From contig NZ_QRDX01000001.1 of NCBI RefSeq assembly GCF_003386195.1, forward strand, positions 310,001 through 374,000: DNA of 64,000 nucleotides. The letters are read 5' to 3'. This document shows, piece by piece, positions 35,018 to 43,288 of this stretch. Positions within the stretch are counted from its first letter, which is position 1. Every line of letters begins with the position of its first letter. This DNA is from Seonamhaeicola aphaedonensis (GTDB taxonomy: Bacteria > Bacteroidota > Bacteroidia > Flavobacteriales > Flavobacteriaceae). Made by a program: the position numbers and the translations under genes. Below the pieces are notes generated by a model, which was not told the DNA's origin, did not search any database, and saw only the letters and a program-made list of their open reading frames with translations.

Positions 35018-35782
35018 TTATGTTTGCTCCTCAATACTTTTTATAACAGATGATAGTTGCACACGCTTTTCTACAACCTCGCCAATAACAATAATAGCAG
35101 GAGAAGATAACTGATTTTTGAAAACCACTCTTTCAATAGTAGCAATAGTTCCAATCCCTATTTTTTCATTATCTCGAGTCCCGTTTTGAATGATAGCTAC
35201 GGGTGTATCTTGTTTGTTTTCGTTAGAAAAAGCTTCTACAATCTCACCAAGTTTATGCATTCCCATCAAAACAACTACGGTAGCTGTCGATTTTGCTGCC
35301 AACAATACATCGTTTGATAACTGATGATTTTTTGTGGTTCCTGTAATTACCCAAAAACTTTCTGATGCCCCTCGCCTTGTTAAAGGAATACCTTGATAGG
35401 CAGGTACACCAATTACTGATGAAATTCCTGGTACAACGGCTACCTCTAATCCAAATCCTTTGACGTAATCTATCTCTTCGGCACCTCTTCCAAAAACAAA
35501 CGGATCTCCCCCCTTCAATCTAACAACATGTCCTTTCTCATGAGCTTTAGTAACAATTAATTCATTTATTTGCTCTTGCTGAAAAGCATAACACCCTTTG
35601 CGTTTTCCAACAAAGATAAATTCTGTATCAGTTGCCGCATAATTGAGTAAACTTTCATTTATAAGGGCATCATAAAGGATAACGTTAGCAGATTTAATAG
35701 CCTTAATAGCTTTGAGAGTAATTAAATCTTCGTCTCCAGGACCTGCTCCTACTACTGTTAATTTTGGGGATGTGTTGCTCAT
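35018..35782 (-). CDS. cobA: Uroporphyrinogen-III C-methyltransferase
   Basis: Methylates uroporphyrinogen III twice to precorrin-2, first siroheme step. The 254 residues show VGAGPGDEDLITLKA near the N-terminus, RLKGGDPFVFGRGAEE (about residue 83), PGISSVIGVPAYQGIPLTRRG and VLMGMHKL, as in SUMT/CobA. It lies between sulfite reductase and the SirC-like gene, so siroheme is made from the same transcript that makes the enzyme needing it. Confidence 0.95.
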   Translation of the reverse strand: MSNTSPKLTVVGAGPGDEDLITLKAIKAIKSANVILYDALINESLLNYAATDTEFIFVGKRKGCYAFQQEQINELIVTKAHEKGHVVRLKGGDPFVFGRGAEEIDYVKGFGLEVAVVPGISSVIGVPAYQGIPLTRRGASESFWVITGTTKNHQLSNDVLLAAKSTATVVVLMGMHKLGEIVEAFSNENKQDTPVAIIQNGTRDNEKIGIGTIATIERVVFKNQLSSPAIIVIGEVVEKRVQLSSVIKSIEEQT

Positions 35783-35793
35783 TGTTTTTATCT

Positions 35794-37902
35794 TTAAACA
35801 GCTTGTTTTTGAACTGCTCCTAATTCCGCTTCTCTATAAGCTCTTACTTTTGAAAGAAAATCTTCAGCACTTTCTATGTACTTTGAAGCAAACTCTTGTG
35901 AAGGTGCAAATTTATTGATTTGATAAACTACTTCAGCAAAAGAACCATCTAAACTTATTTTTTTGCTTTCAATAAACAATTCATCAAACTGTTTGATAAT
36001 ACCAGCGTGGGTATTGGTCTTTTTATTTTCAGATGTTAATAAAGCTTTCGCAGTATTCACCATTGAGCTGTAAGCATGATAAATAGCCCCAGAATACACA
36101 CCGTTACCGGCAGATTCTTTAGCATTCTCTATTTTTTCTTCACTCTCCAAAAACAAAGTAGCCACCAAATCAATCACTACACCTGCACACTCACCAACTC
36201 CAATTTCTTTTACGTACTTTTCTTCATTACCCCAATCAATAAAATCAGCTTCAGTTAAATTGCTAACATCTTGTAAATCTTGGAGTAGTTCATAAAAGTA
36301 TCTTTCGCCATGCTCTCTATAGTAATCCACAAAAGGTTTGCCTTTAGCATTAGTCTCATAATCATTTAATATTCTTCTCAAAGCTTCAGGACCTCTTTTA
36401 CTTGGTACCTTTACTACTTTATCTGCAAATACACCTTTGCCATCACCTAAATTACCTCCTCCCAATAATACTTGTAAAGCTGGAGCAACTAATTTATCTG
36501 GAGTACGAACAGACATTCCTTGAAAACCAATGTTCGCCATATTATGTTGTCCACAGGCATTCATACAGCCGCTGATTTTAATAACCAAATCGTTGTTATT
36601 TAAGTACTGCGGGTATTCTGCTTTGATGGTGCGTTCTAATTCAGCTGCAATCCCCGTACTACTTGCAATACCTAGGTTACAAGTATCCGTACCTGGACAC
36701 GCTGTAATATCAACCGCTTTGTTATAACCAGCTTCCGTAAATCCTAACTTCTTCAATTCAGTATAGAAAAATGGCACTAATGCTTCTTTTACAAAAGGAA
36801 TTAAAATATTTTGTCGCAGTGACAGACGTATTTCTCCAGCGGCATAGTTCTCTACCAAATCAGCTAACAATCTAGCTTTATCGGTATAAAAATCACCTAG
36901 TAATACTTTAATACCTATAGCTACATAACCATCTTGCTTTTGAGGAACTAGGTTTGTTGCTTTCCAAGTTTCAAAAGCTTCTTGATCTTTGATGTCAACC
37001 TCTGGGATTTCAGAAACTTCAACAGGAACGGATGCTTTATAAGCATCAGCATCAATGGGCACAGACTTTAGTTCTATAGCTAGCTGTTCGGTATCAACCA
37101 ATGCTTTAAAAGCTTCTAAGCCTATGTCTTTTATTAAGAATTTCATTCGAGCCTTAGCGCGACTTTTACGTTCACCATGTCGATCAAAAATTCTTAAAAC
37201 GCCTTCCATAATTGGAATAATCTTATCGGTTTCAACAAAATCATAAAGCACATCTGCTTCACGTGGTTGAGACCCTAATCCACCACCAATCATCACTTTA
37301 AAACCGCGTACACCATTGTTAACTTTTGCAATAAAACCTAAATCATGCATGTAGGACAACCCAGTATCTTCATCGGAAGATGAGAACGATACTTTAAATT
37401 TACGTCCCATTTCTTGACAGATTGGGTTACGTAAAAAGAATTTATATAAAGCATCTGCATAAGGTGACACATCAAATGGCTCCTTTGGGTCAATTCCAGC
37501 CGTTTCACTGGCGGTTACATTTCTAACAGTATTTCCACAAGCCTCTCTTAAAGTTACATCATCCTTTTCTAACTCTGCCCAAAGCTCTGGAGTTCTATTT
37601 AAATCTACATAGTGAATTTGAATATCTTGACGCGTAGTAATGTGTAGGCGTCCTCTTGAGTATTCATCTGACACCTCTGAAATTCTGCGCAGTTGATTAC
37701 TCATTACTTTACCATAAGGTAATTTAATACGGATCATTTGAACACCTTCTTGACGCTGCCCATACACACCACGTGCTAAACGAAGACTTCTAAATTTTTC
37801 TTCATCAATTTTACCGTTATGAAAAAGCTCAATTTTATTGGCCAATTCAATAATATCCTTTTCAACAATAGGATTTTCTATTTCTGATCTAAAACTTTGC
37901 AT
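35794..37902 (-). CDS. Sulfite reductase (siroheme/4Fe-4S) with C-terminal HEPN-like domain
   Basis: 702 residues. Residues about 30-580 are a nitrite/sulfite reductase with two ferredoxin-like half-domains; the cluster/siroheme cysteines are in ACPGTDTCNLG (about residue 400) and SGCMNACGQH (about 440). Residues about 590-690 form an extra helical domain resembling HEPN (GAIYHAYSSMVNTAKALL). Given the neighbours it acts as assimilatory sulfite reductase (six-electron reduction to sulfide). The HEPN addition is a Bacteroidota trait; its role is unknown. The 94-bp leader to cysN is purine-rich on the coding strand and contains small hairpins. Confidence 0.9.
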   Translation of the reverse strand: MQSFRSEIENPIVEKDIIELANKIELFHNGKIDEEKFRSLRLARGVYGQRQEGVQMIRIKLPYGKVMSNQLRRISEVSDEYSRGRLHITTRQDIQIHYVDLNRTPELWAELEKDDVTLREACGNTVRNVTASETAGIDPKEPFDVSPYADALYKFFLRNPICQEMGRKFKVSFSSSDEDTGLSYMHDLGFIAKVNNGVRGFKVMIGGGLGSQPREADVLYDFVETDKIIPIMEGVLRIFDRHGERKSRAKARMKFLIKDIGLEAFKALVDTEQLAIELKSVPIDADAYKASVPVEVSEIPEVDIKDQEAFETWKATNLVPQKQDGYVAIGIKVLLGDFYTDKARLLADLVENYAAGEIRLSLRQNILIPFVKEALVPFFYTELKKLGFTEAGYNKAVDITACPGTDTCNLGIASSTGIAAELERTIKAEYPQYLNNNDLVIKISGCMNACGQHNMANIGFQGMSVRTPDKLVAPALQVLLGGGNLGDGKGVFADKVVKVPSKRGPEALRRILNDYETNAKGKPFVDYYREHGERYFYELLQDLQDVSNLTEADFIDWGNEEKYVKEIGVGECAGVVIDLVATLFLESEEKIENAKESAGNGVYSGAIYHAYSSMVNTAKALLTSENKKTNTHAGIIKQFDELFIESKKISLDGSFAEVVYQINKFAPSQEFASKYIESAEDFLSKVRAYREAELGAVQKQAV

Positions 37903-37996
37903 GACTCCCTTTTCTTCCCTTGCGGAAAGTCTTTTTAGTGTTTCCCGTTTTTCTTTTCTCTCCGTTTCTTTTAGGTCTTTACGGCAGACCTATATT

Positions 37997-39244
37997 TTAC
38001 TGAATAAATCCAGCTCCAACCGTATTGTTTGATTGTGTATCGATAATTATAAACGACCCATTGGTACGGTGATTTTTAAACTTATCATAATAAATAGGTT
38101 TATTAAGCTTAAAGCTTACCTGAGCAATATCATTCATACCTAACCCACTCACTTCTTCTTCAATTCCAGAATAATCAGGGTGAATTTTATGATGAATATT
38201 ATCTACTTTGGCTAAAACCTTATTAATACCGTGTTGCACAATATATTTTGCGCCTGGTGTTAATTGCTTAGAATCCATCCAACATACATTCGCAGTAAAC
38301 TGTTTTTCTATGGTTGGTAGATCATCAGCTTTTACTATCATATCACCTCTACTAACATTAACATCATCTTCTAAAGTAATAGTAACTGAAGAGCGTCTTG
38401 AAGCCGTTTCATATTTCTGATCATAAAAATAAATCTCCTTTATCTTTGATTTTGTTAGAGATGGTAACACCACAACCTCATCTCCAACACTCAAATTACC
38501 TCCGTACACTTTTCCAGCGTATCCTCTAAAATCATGGTATTCTTCTGTTTTAGGACGAATAACATACTGCACAGGAAAACGTGGTGTACCAACATTAAAA
38601 ATATCGGCTTTATCAAGTTTTTCTAGGTGATCTAACAACGTTTCTCCTTTATACCAAGGCATATTTTTTGAAGCATTAACAACATTGTCGCCTTTTAAAG
38701 CACTTACTGGGATAAATGAAATAGATTGGTCTTGATAATCTCTTTTACTCATTAACTCCTCAAAATCGGCTTTAATTTTATTGTAAACATCTTCAGAATA
38801 ATCAACCAAGTCCATTTTATTAATAGCCACTACAACATCTTTAATTCTCAATAAATTATTGATAAAGAAATGGCGGTTAGTTTGCTCTATTACACCTTTT
38901 CTAGCATCAATTAAAATGATGGACGCCTGCGATGTTGAAGCCCCTGTCACCATGTTTCTTGTGTACTCTACATGACCCGGTGTATCCGCAATGATGTAAC
39001 TCTTTTTGGGTGTTGAAAAATATATGTGTGCGACATCAATAGTAATACCTTGTTCTCTTTCGGCTACCAAACCATCTGTGGCCAACGAAAAATCTAAATA
39101 ATCGTATCCGCGTTGTTTACTAGTTTTTTCAATCGCTTCCAATTTATCGGTAGTTAGTGATTTTGTATCGTAAAGGATTCTACCGATTAACGTACTCTTT
39201 CCATCATCTACACTTCCTGCTGTTGCAATCTTTAATACTTCCAT
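37997..39244 (-). CDS. cysN: Sulfate adenylyltransferase subunit 1 (GTPase)
   Basis: GTPase subunit that drives ATP sulfurylase (sulfate to APS). The 415 residues are EF-Tu-like: P-loop GSVDDGKSTL, G2/G3 region with DTPGHVEYTRNM, NKMD, then two beta-barrel domains. There is no APS kinase (CysC) domain, which when fused would add about 200 residues. The start ATG (MEVLKIATAGSVDDGKS) is clear. A 113-bp spacer rich in AGCTTTAA repeats separates it from cysD. Confidence 0.96.
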   Translation of the reverse strand: MEVLKIATAGSVDDGKSTLIGRILYDTKSLTTDKLEAIEKTSKQRGYDYLDFSLATDGLVAEREQGITIDVAHIYFSTPKKSYIIADTPGHVEYTRNMVTGASTSQASIILIDARKGVIEQTNRHFFINNLLRIKDVVVAINKMDLVDYSEDVYNKIKADFEELMSKRDYQDQSISFIPVSALKGDNVVNASKNMPWYKGETLLDHLEKLDKADIFNVGTPRFPVQYVIRPKTEEYHDFRGYAGKVYGGNLSVGDEVVVLPSLTKSKIKEIYFYDQKYETASRRSSVTITLEDDVNVSRGDMIVKADDLPTIEKQFTANVCWMDSKQLTPGAKYIVQHGINKVLAKVDNIHHKIHPDYSGIEEEVSGLGMNDIAQVSFKLNKPIYYDKFKNHRTNGSFIIIDTQSNNTVGAGFIQ

Positions 39245-39310
39245 ATTTTTTAAGCTGTTAGCTCAAAGCTCTAAGCTTTAAGCTTTATTTTTTTGATTAA
39301 TTTCATTTTA

Positions 39311-39360
39311 TAGCTTTAAACTTTGTGCTTAAAGCTAAAAATTTGTTTCACAAATTTTTA
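39311..39360. repeat. Two consecutive inverted repeats in the cysD-cysN spacer
   Basis: TAGCTTTAA / TTAAAGCTA (39311-39319 with 39329-39337) and TAAAAATTTG / CAAATTTTTA (39336-39345 with 39351-39360) are both perfect. The second reaches into the cysD stop codon. Further AGCTTTAAGC units lie at 39255-39285. They may form mRNA stems that set the cysD:cysN ratio, or be a degenerate interspersed repeat. Confidence 0.6.
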
Positions 39361-40263
39361 GAAATACCCTTGTTGTTTACGTTTTTCCATAGCTGCTTCA
39401 GAGCGTTTATCATCAATCCTTGCTCCTCTTTCTGAGATTGAAGAATCTCTAATTTCTTCAACTACCTTTGTTATTGTAGAAGCTTCTGATAATACAGCGG
39501 CAGTACAACTCATATCTCCAACAGTTCTGAAACGCACCATTTCTTCAATTACTTCCTCTTCTTCATCTCTATAAACCACACCATCTTCTGCGGACCAAAT
39601 CAGTCCGTCTCTTAAAAACACCTTACGTTTATGAGCAAAGTAGATAGATGGAATTTCTATATTCTCCTTTTCTATATAAGACCAAACATCTAACTCCGTC
39701 CAGTTTGATATTGGAAATACACGAACGTTTTGTCCTAAATCTATTTCTCCATTCAGCATATCAAACAATTCTGGTCTCTGGTTTTTCTCATCCCACTGAC
39801 CAAAGTCATCACGCACCGAAAAAATACGTTCTTTAGCTCTTGCTTTTTCTTCGTCACGTCTGGCACCACCTATACAAGCATCAAACTTAAACTCTTCAAT
39901 AGCATCTAAAAGTGTCGTTGTTTGCAACATATTTCTACTTGCATAACGTCCAGACTCTTCTTTTACTTTACCTTGATCTATAGAATCTTGAACATTACGC
40001 ACAATCAATTCTAAACCAAGTTCTTCAACCAATCTATCTCTAAATTCTATAGTTTCTGGAAAATTATGTCCCGTATCTATATGCATTAAAGGAAATGGAA
40101 TTTTAGCTGGGTAAAACGCTTTTTGAGCTAACCTAACTAAGGTAATGGAGTCTTTCCCTCCAGAAAATAATAGTACTGGCTTTTCAAACTGTGCTGCTAC
40201 CTCTCTAATAATATAGATAGCTTCATTTTCTAACGCATTAATGTATGACGTATCTTTCTTCAT
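39358..40263 (-). CDS. cysD: Sulfate adenylyltransferase subunit 2
   Basis: Catalytic ATP pyrophosphatase subunit of ATP sulfurylase. The 301 residues include the PP-loop LLFSGGKDSITL, MHIDTGHNFPE, GARRDEEKARAKERIFS and the C-terminal RGARIDDKRSEAAMEKRKQQGYF by its ends. Length and layout equal E. coli CysD. It follows cysH by 12 bp. Confidence 0.98.
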   Translation of the reverse strand: MKKDTSYINALENEAIYIIREVAAQFEKPVLLFSGGKDSITLVRLAQKAFYPAKIPFPLMHIDTGHNFPETIEFRDRLVEELGLELIVRNVQDSIDQGKVKEESGRYASRNMLQTTTLLDAIEEFKFDACIGGARRDEEKARAKERIFSVRDDFGQWDEKNQRPELFDMLNGEIDLGQNVRVFPISNWTELDVWSYIEKENIEIPSIYFAHKRKVFLRDGLIWSAEDGVVYRDEEEEVIEEMVRFRTVGDMSCTAAVLSEASTITKVVEEIRDSSISERGARIDDKRSEAAMEKRKQQGYF

Positions 40264-40275
40264 AATCTAATTTAT

Positions 40276-40896
40276 TTAAGCGTGTAGACCACATTCTCTA
40301 TTGGCCAATGCTTTTGTTGGATCGAAATATTTAAATTCGTTTGGTAAATTATTCTCTTGTAAATAGGTGTCTAGCTTTTCGTCAGACCAGTAATAAAAAG
40401 GGCTCACTTTTAAGACACCATCAGCACTTAAACTGAAAATATCAATGCTATTTCTAAAGGCTGTTTGTCCCTTGCGCAAGTTAGTAAACCATACTTTTGG
40501 TTTATGTGCCTCCATAGCTCTTCTAAAAGGCTCTAATTTAACCTGCTCTGTAAAGAGTTCATGATTTGGATCATCAACACTAGGAATACCCATTAAAACA
40601 TCTCTATGAGCAGATGTTTGCTTTGGAACATATAAAAATACATTTAAGTTTAAGTCTTTAATTACTTGTTCTGCATGTCTGTAGGTATTAGGGGTATTAT
40701 AACCCGTATCACACCAAACCACAGGAATATCTGAAACTTCAGCGCTTACAGCATGCAAAATAGCAGCTTCATAAGGCCTGAAGTTAGTTGTAACTACCGC
40801 TTTATTACTTAGCTCGAATGCCTTTTTTATGATTTCGGCAGGTGTAGCATTTTTTAATACCTTATTTAGTTGTTGAATTTGATCTTCAGTAAACAT
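40276..40896 (-). CDS. cysH: Phosphoadenylyl-sulfate reductase family protein
   Basis: 206 residues of the PAPS/APS reductase family: WCDTGYNTPNTYRHAEQ, KLEPFRRAMEAHK, WFTNLRKGQTAFR and the catalytic cysteine in the C-terminal ECGLHA. Only two cysteines occur in the whole protein (about residues 62 and 203), so the CC...CxxC cluster ligands of iron-sulfur APS reductases are absent and PAPS is the expected substrate. No APS kinase gene is seen in the window. It is 11 bp downstream of the DUF2061 gene. Confidence 0.93.
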   Translation of the reverse strand: MFTEDQIQQLNKVLKNATPAEIIKKAFELSNKAVVTTNFRPYEAAILHAVSAEVSDIPVVWCDTGYNTPNTYRHAEQVIKDLNLNVFLYVPKQTSAHRDVLMGIPSVDDPNHELFTEQVKLEPFRRAMEAHKPKVWFTNLRKGQTAFRNSIDIFSLSADGVLKVSPFYYWSDEKLDTYLQENNLPNEFKYFDPTKALANRECGLHA

Positions 40897-40907
40897 AAAA
40901 TCTTAAT

Positions 40908-41165
40908 TTATTTTCCCCATTTAATAACATTCCACAAGCGCTCGTGAAAAAAGTATAAAATTAGTTTTGTTACAAAATCTACAGAAGCTATAGAGGCTGC
41001 TAGCGAAATTCTTCCGGTTAAAATGTAAGAAACCAGCAAGGTATCTAGTGTACCTACAACTCTCCAACTTAATGCTTTAGCAACACTTCTAATAGGTTTT
41101 TCTCCAACATTATCTTCTTTGTAAGTAGATTTCTCTTTACTTTTTAATAACATTTGCGCTATCAT
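40908..41165 (-). CDS. DUF2061 small membrane protein
   Basis: 85 residues with two predicted transmembrane helices (about 38-52 and 56-72) and the DUF2061 signature RSVAKALSWRVVGTLDTLLVSY by its ends, plus FFHERLWNVIKWG. Function is unknown. It is the first gene of the sulfate-reduction transcript, just after the promoter-operator. DUF2061 genes are known to recur beside cysteine-pathway genes, suggesting a role in sulfate or sulfite handling at the membrane; this is inference. Confidence 0.85.
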   Translation of the reverse strand: MIAQMLLKSKEKSTYKEDNVGEKPIRSVAKALSWRVVGTLDTLLVSYILTGRISLAASIASVDFVTKLILYFFHERLWNVIKWGK

Positions 41166-41183
41166 TTGTCTTTATATTACATT

Positions 41184-41206
41184 ATTCCTATCAATTTAAT
41201 AGGAAT
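41184..41206 (-). promoter_or_regulatory. Dyad operator at the start of the sulfate operon
   Basis: ATTCCTAT, 7-nt spacer, ATAGGAAT: a perfect 8-bp dyad beginning 2 bp downstream of the -7 box, so it covers the expected transcription start. The adjacent Rrf2 gene encodes the obvious candidate repressor; related regulators in Firmicutes (CymR) bind sites with a GGAAT core. Confidence 0.75.
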
Positions 41207-41208
41207 TA

Positions 41209-41237
41209 CAAAAGTAATACTTTTTATTACATAACAA
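41209..41237 (-). promoter_or_regulatory. Promoter of the sulfate-assimilation operon
   Basis: On the minus strand TTTG (TTG at 41237-41235), 18 bp, then TACTTTTG (41216-41209), an exact match to the flavobacterial TTG-N17..23-TAnnTTTG promoter, 44 bp before the DUF2061 ATG. Confidence 0.78.
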
Positions 41238-41314
41238 ATAGTATTAACAACTTTTTAGAATAATGGAATGTTTTAAGGACAAAAGACTTAAAAAAGTAGT
41301 TAATTGATATATTT

Positions 41315-41734
41315 TTAGGAATCTTTCAAGGCTAAATCTTCTAGAGTAGTATTTCTAAAAACATTTAAAGTGCTATCTCTTACCTCTATCATTAGCTTAT
41401 GAACGCTACATTGGTGTTCGTCAGGGCAATCGTCACATTTTTCATAATAGTTTAAACTCACACAAGGCACCATGGCTATAGGACCTTCTAACACGCGCAT
41501 GACATCGGTCATTTTAACTTCAGAAGGATGGCTACGTAAATAATACCCACCATGTTTACCTTTTTTAGACCCAAGAATACCTGCCTTTCTTAGGGTAAGT
41601 AAAATAGTTTCTAAAAATTTCTGTGGAATGTTTTCGCTACTTGCAATTTCCCCAACCCGAACTGGCATGTCACTTTCATTCCTTGAAATAAAGGTTAGTG
41701 CTTTTAGTCCGTACTTGGTTTTTTTAGATAGCAT
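41315..41734 (-). CDS. Rrf2-family transcriptional regulator
   Basis: 139 residues: winged helix with KTKYGLKALTFIS at the start, IPQKFLETILLTLRKAGIL recognition helix and KKGKHGGYYL wing. The C-terminal part has four cysteines, C91, C100, C103 and C109, whose spacing differs from IscR (92/98/104) but could bind a metal or iron-sulfur cluster. Position directly upstream of the sulfate operon and its dyad suggests it controls cysteine synthesis, in the manner of CymR. This is inferred; an Isc-type role is the alternative. Confidence 0.88.
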   Translation of the reverse strand: MLSKKTKYGLKALTFISRNESDMPVRVGEIASSENIPQKFLETILLTLRKAGILGSKKGKHGGYYLRSHPSEVKMTDVMRVLEGPIAMVPCVSLNYYEKCDDCPDEHQCSVHKLMIEVRDSTLNVFRNTTLEDLALKDS

Positions 41735-41751
41735 GCTGCTAATATAAATAA

Positions 41752-41775
41752 TTTAGTTTTTGCACTAAAACTAAA
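41752..41775. repeat. Dyad between the Omp85-like gene and the Rrf2 gene
   Basis: TTTAGTTTT, 6-nt loop, AAAACTAAA is a perfect 9-bp inverted repeat 18 bp upstream of the Rrf2 ATG and 8 bp after the stop of the upstream gene. It could be an Rrf2-gene operator or a weak terminator; it does not resemble the sulfate-operon dyad. Confidence 0.5.
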
Positions 41776-41782
41776 AACATAT

Positions 41783-43078
41783 TTAAAAATACTGACCTAT
41801 TCCAAATACAAAACCATTAGTACCATTACCAGTTACATTAATACCATAATCAAAGCGCAATACTGCATTAAAAATGTATTTATGAATAAAACGAACACCC
41901 AAACCTGAATATATACGGGTTGTGTTTTGAGAAAATACATCTTCTAAATCAGCATCAGGACGTTGAACACCACTCACATCTAAAAAGCCATTTCCTTGCA
42001 ATACAAACCAACCTTTTTCTAATAGCGTATACCGATACTCACTGTTTAAGGCTACAATGGCAGAACCTCTATCTGTAATATTTCCAACTCCTCTTGTATT
42101 TAATTGGTTATCGATAACTAATGGTGCAAAGGCACTATTTTCAATCGGATTACTAAATTGTAATTGTAGCTGACTTGCAAAATTACCTTTACTGCCAATT
42201 CGTTTAAAATACTGTGTCGTGTTATTTATAATGAAATCTGTTTGCAAAAGCGTATTACTGTTACTAAACACTGTAGTTTCAAAAAGATTTCTGAACCCTG
42301 AAACATTTTGATATTTAATATCAATATTGACATATTCATGAGAGCCCCTAAATGCTGTTTTCTTTATACTTGGCTCTACTTTATTTATTGGCTCTATATC
42401 ATCCTCGGGTATCAGCACATAGCTTTCTTCTGAAGTTCTTAAACCAAACTCAAACCTATTATTAAAGTTTAATTCATAAAACAAAATAGTTTCAAAACCT
42501 TTATTCGTAAATACATAATCGGTATCATTGTCAATGGTATTAGGATCAAAAAAAATAGGCTGTTGTGTACTATCGTCCATGTAATTTACTCCTAAACCTA
42601 ACTTGTTTGTAAACAAATACGGATGCTCTAAAAATACACCAAAAGCATTAAAAACTTCCTTCTTAAAAAAGCTTCCGAAAATGATGTTACGACCTAATCC
42701 GTTAAATTCAAACACTGAAAACCGATATGAAAAACTATCATCGGCAGCCTGCCCTATACGTATACCAGGTATAATACTAAAATTCTCTTTAATGATATAA
42801 GTTATTTTGTAACCAGCATCCCCCTTATGTTCTACTTTATAATCGGCAAAAGCAATACCATCCAATCGCTTTAAGCGTTCAATATCGGTAATTACGATAA
42901 TACTATCAGTCTCTTTTCCCGCTTTTACCTTCGCTATTCTTGTTAAAAAACTGGCCTTTGTTTTTTTTAGCCCATCAAAGTTTAGACTTTCAACCTTAAA
43001 CTTGGCTTGAGAAATCCCCTGGAAGTTGAACAAAATCAATAGGGCAATTATTGGCATACTTTTATAACTCGATATCAT
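41783..43078 (-). CDS. Omp85-family outer-membrane beta-barrel protein with one POTRA-like domain
   Basis: 431 residues: signal peptide (about 1-23), one POTRA-like domain (about 25-95, KVESLNFDGLKKTKASFLTRI by its ends) and a barrel (about 105-431) ending in the aromatic GIGQYF expected of BAM substrates. Layout fits a short BamA/TamA/FhaC-like protein. Cargo or role is unknown; it sits alone between the heat-shock genes and the Rrf2 gene. Confidence 0.8.
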   Translation of the reverse strand: MISSYKSMPIIALLILFNFQGISQAKFKVESLNFDGLKKTKASFLTRIAKVKAGKETDSIIVITDIERLKRLDGIAFADYKVEHKGDAGYKITYIIKENFSIIPGIRIGQAADDSFSYRFSVFEFNGLGRNIIFGSFFKKEVFNAFGVFLEHPYLFTNKLGLGVNYMDDSTQQPIFFDPNTIDNDTDYVFTNKGFETILFYELNFNNRFEFGLRTSEESYVLIPEDDIEPINKVEPSIKKTAFRGSHEYVNIDIKYQNVSGFRNLFETTVFSNSNTLLQTDFIINNTTQYFKRIGSKGNFASQLQLQFSNPIENSAFAPLVIDNQLNTRGVGNITDRGSAIVALNSEYRYTLLEKGWFVLQGNGFLDVSGVQRPDADLEDVFSQNTTRIYSGLGVRFIHKYIFNAVLRFDYGINVTGNGTNGFVFGIGQYF

Positions 43079-43247
43079 AGTCTCTTTTTTTTAACCATCA
43101 GTCGGTATAATCAAAAGCAAATTACCATATCTGTAAACCAAAGTTTCAATTTTGCTTTTATGAAGAGACTTAATGTCAAAAATTAGTTTCTCATAAACAC
43201 CTCATGAATTTGTATTCAACTAGATTTCAATATAAAATACAGCATTA

Positions 43248-43275
43248 AAAAAGCCTCTTTAAAAGAGGCCTTTTT
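43248..43275 (-). terminator. Intrinsic terminator after the Hsp20 operon
   Basis: GCCTCTTT and AAAGAGGC pair with flanking A and T runs (AAAAAGCCTCTTT / AAAGAGGCCTTTTT), 14 bp after the hsp20 stop on the minus strand. Confidence 0.87.
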
Positions 43276-43288
43276 AATCACTTATTAC

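Noticed and set aside
37902-37996. Possible riboswitch or terminator in the cysN-sulfite reductase spacer
   Set aside because: Only small hairpins (AGGTCT/AGACCT and one with a GCAA loop) in a purine-rich leader; no U tract and no recognisable aptamer core.
39255-39340. AGCTTTAA repeats considered as a CRISPR-like array
   Set aside because: Units are too short and irregular, there are no unique spacers of constant length and no cas genes.
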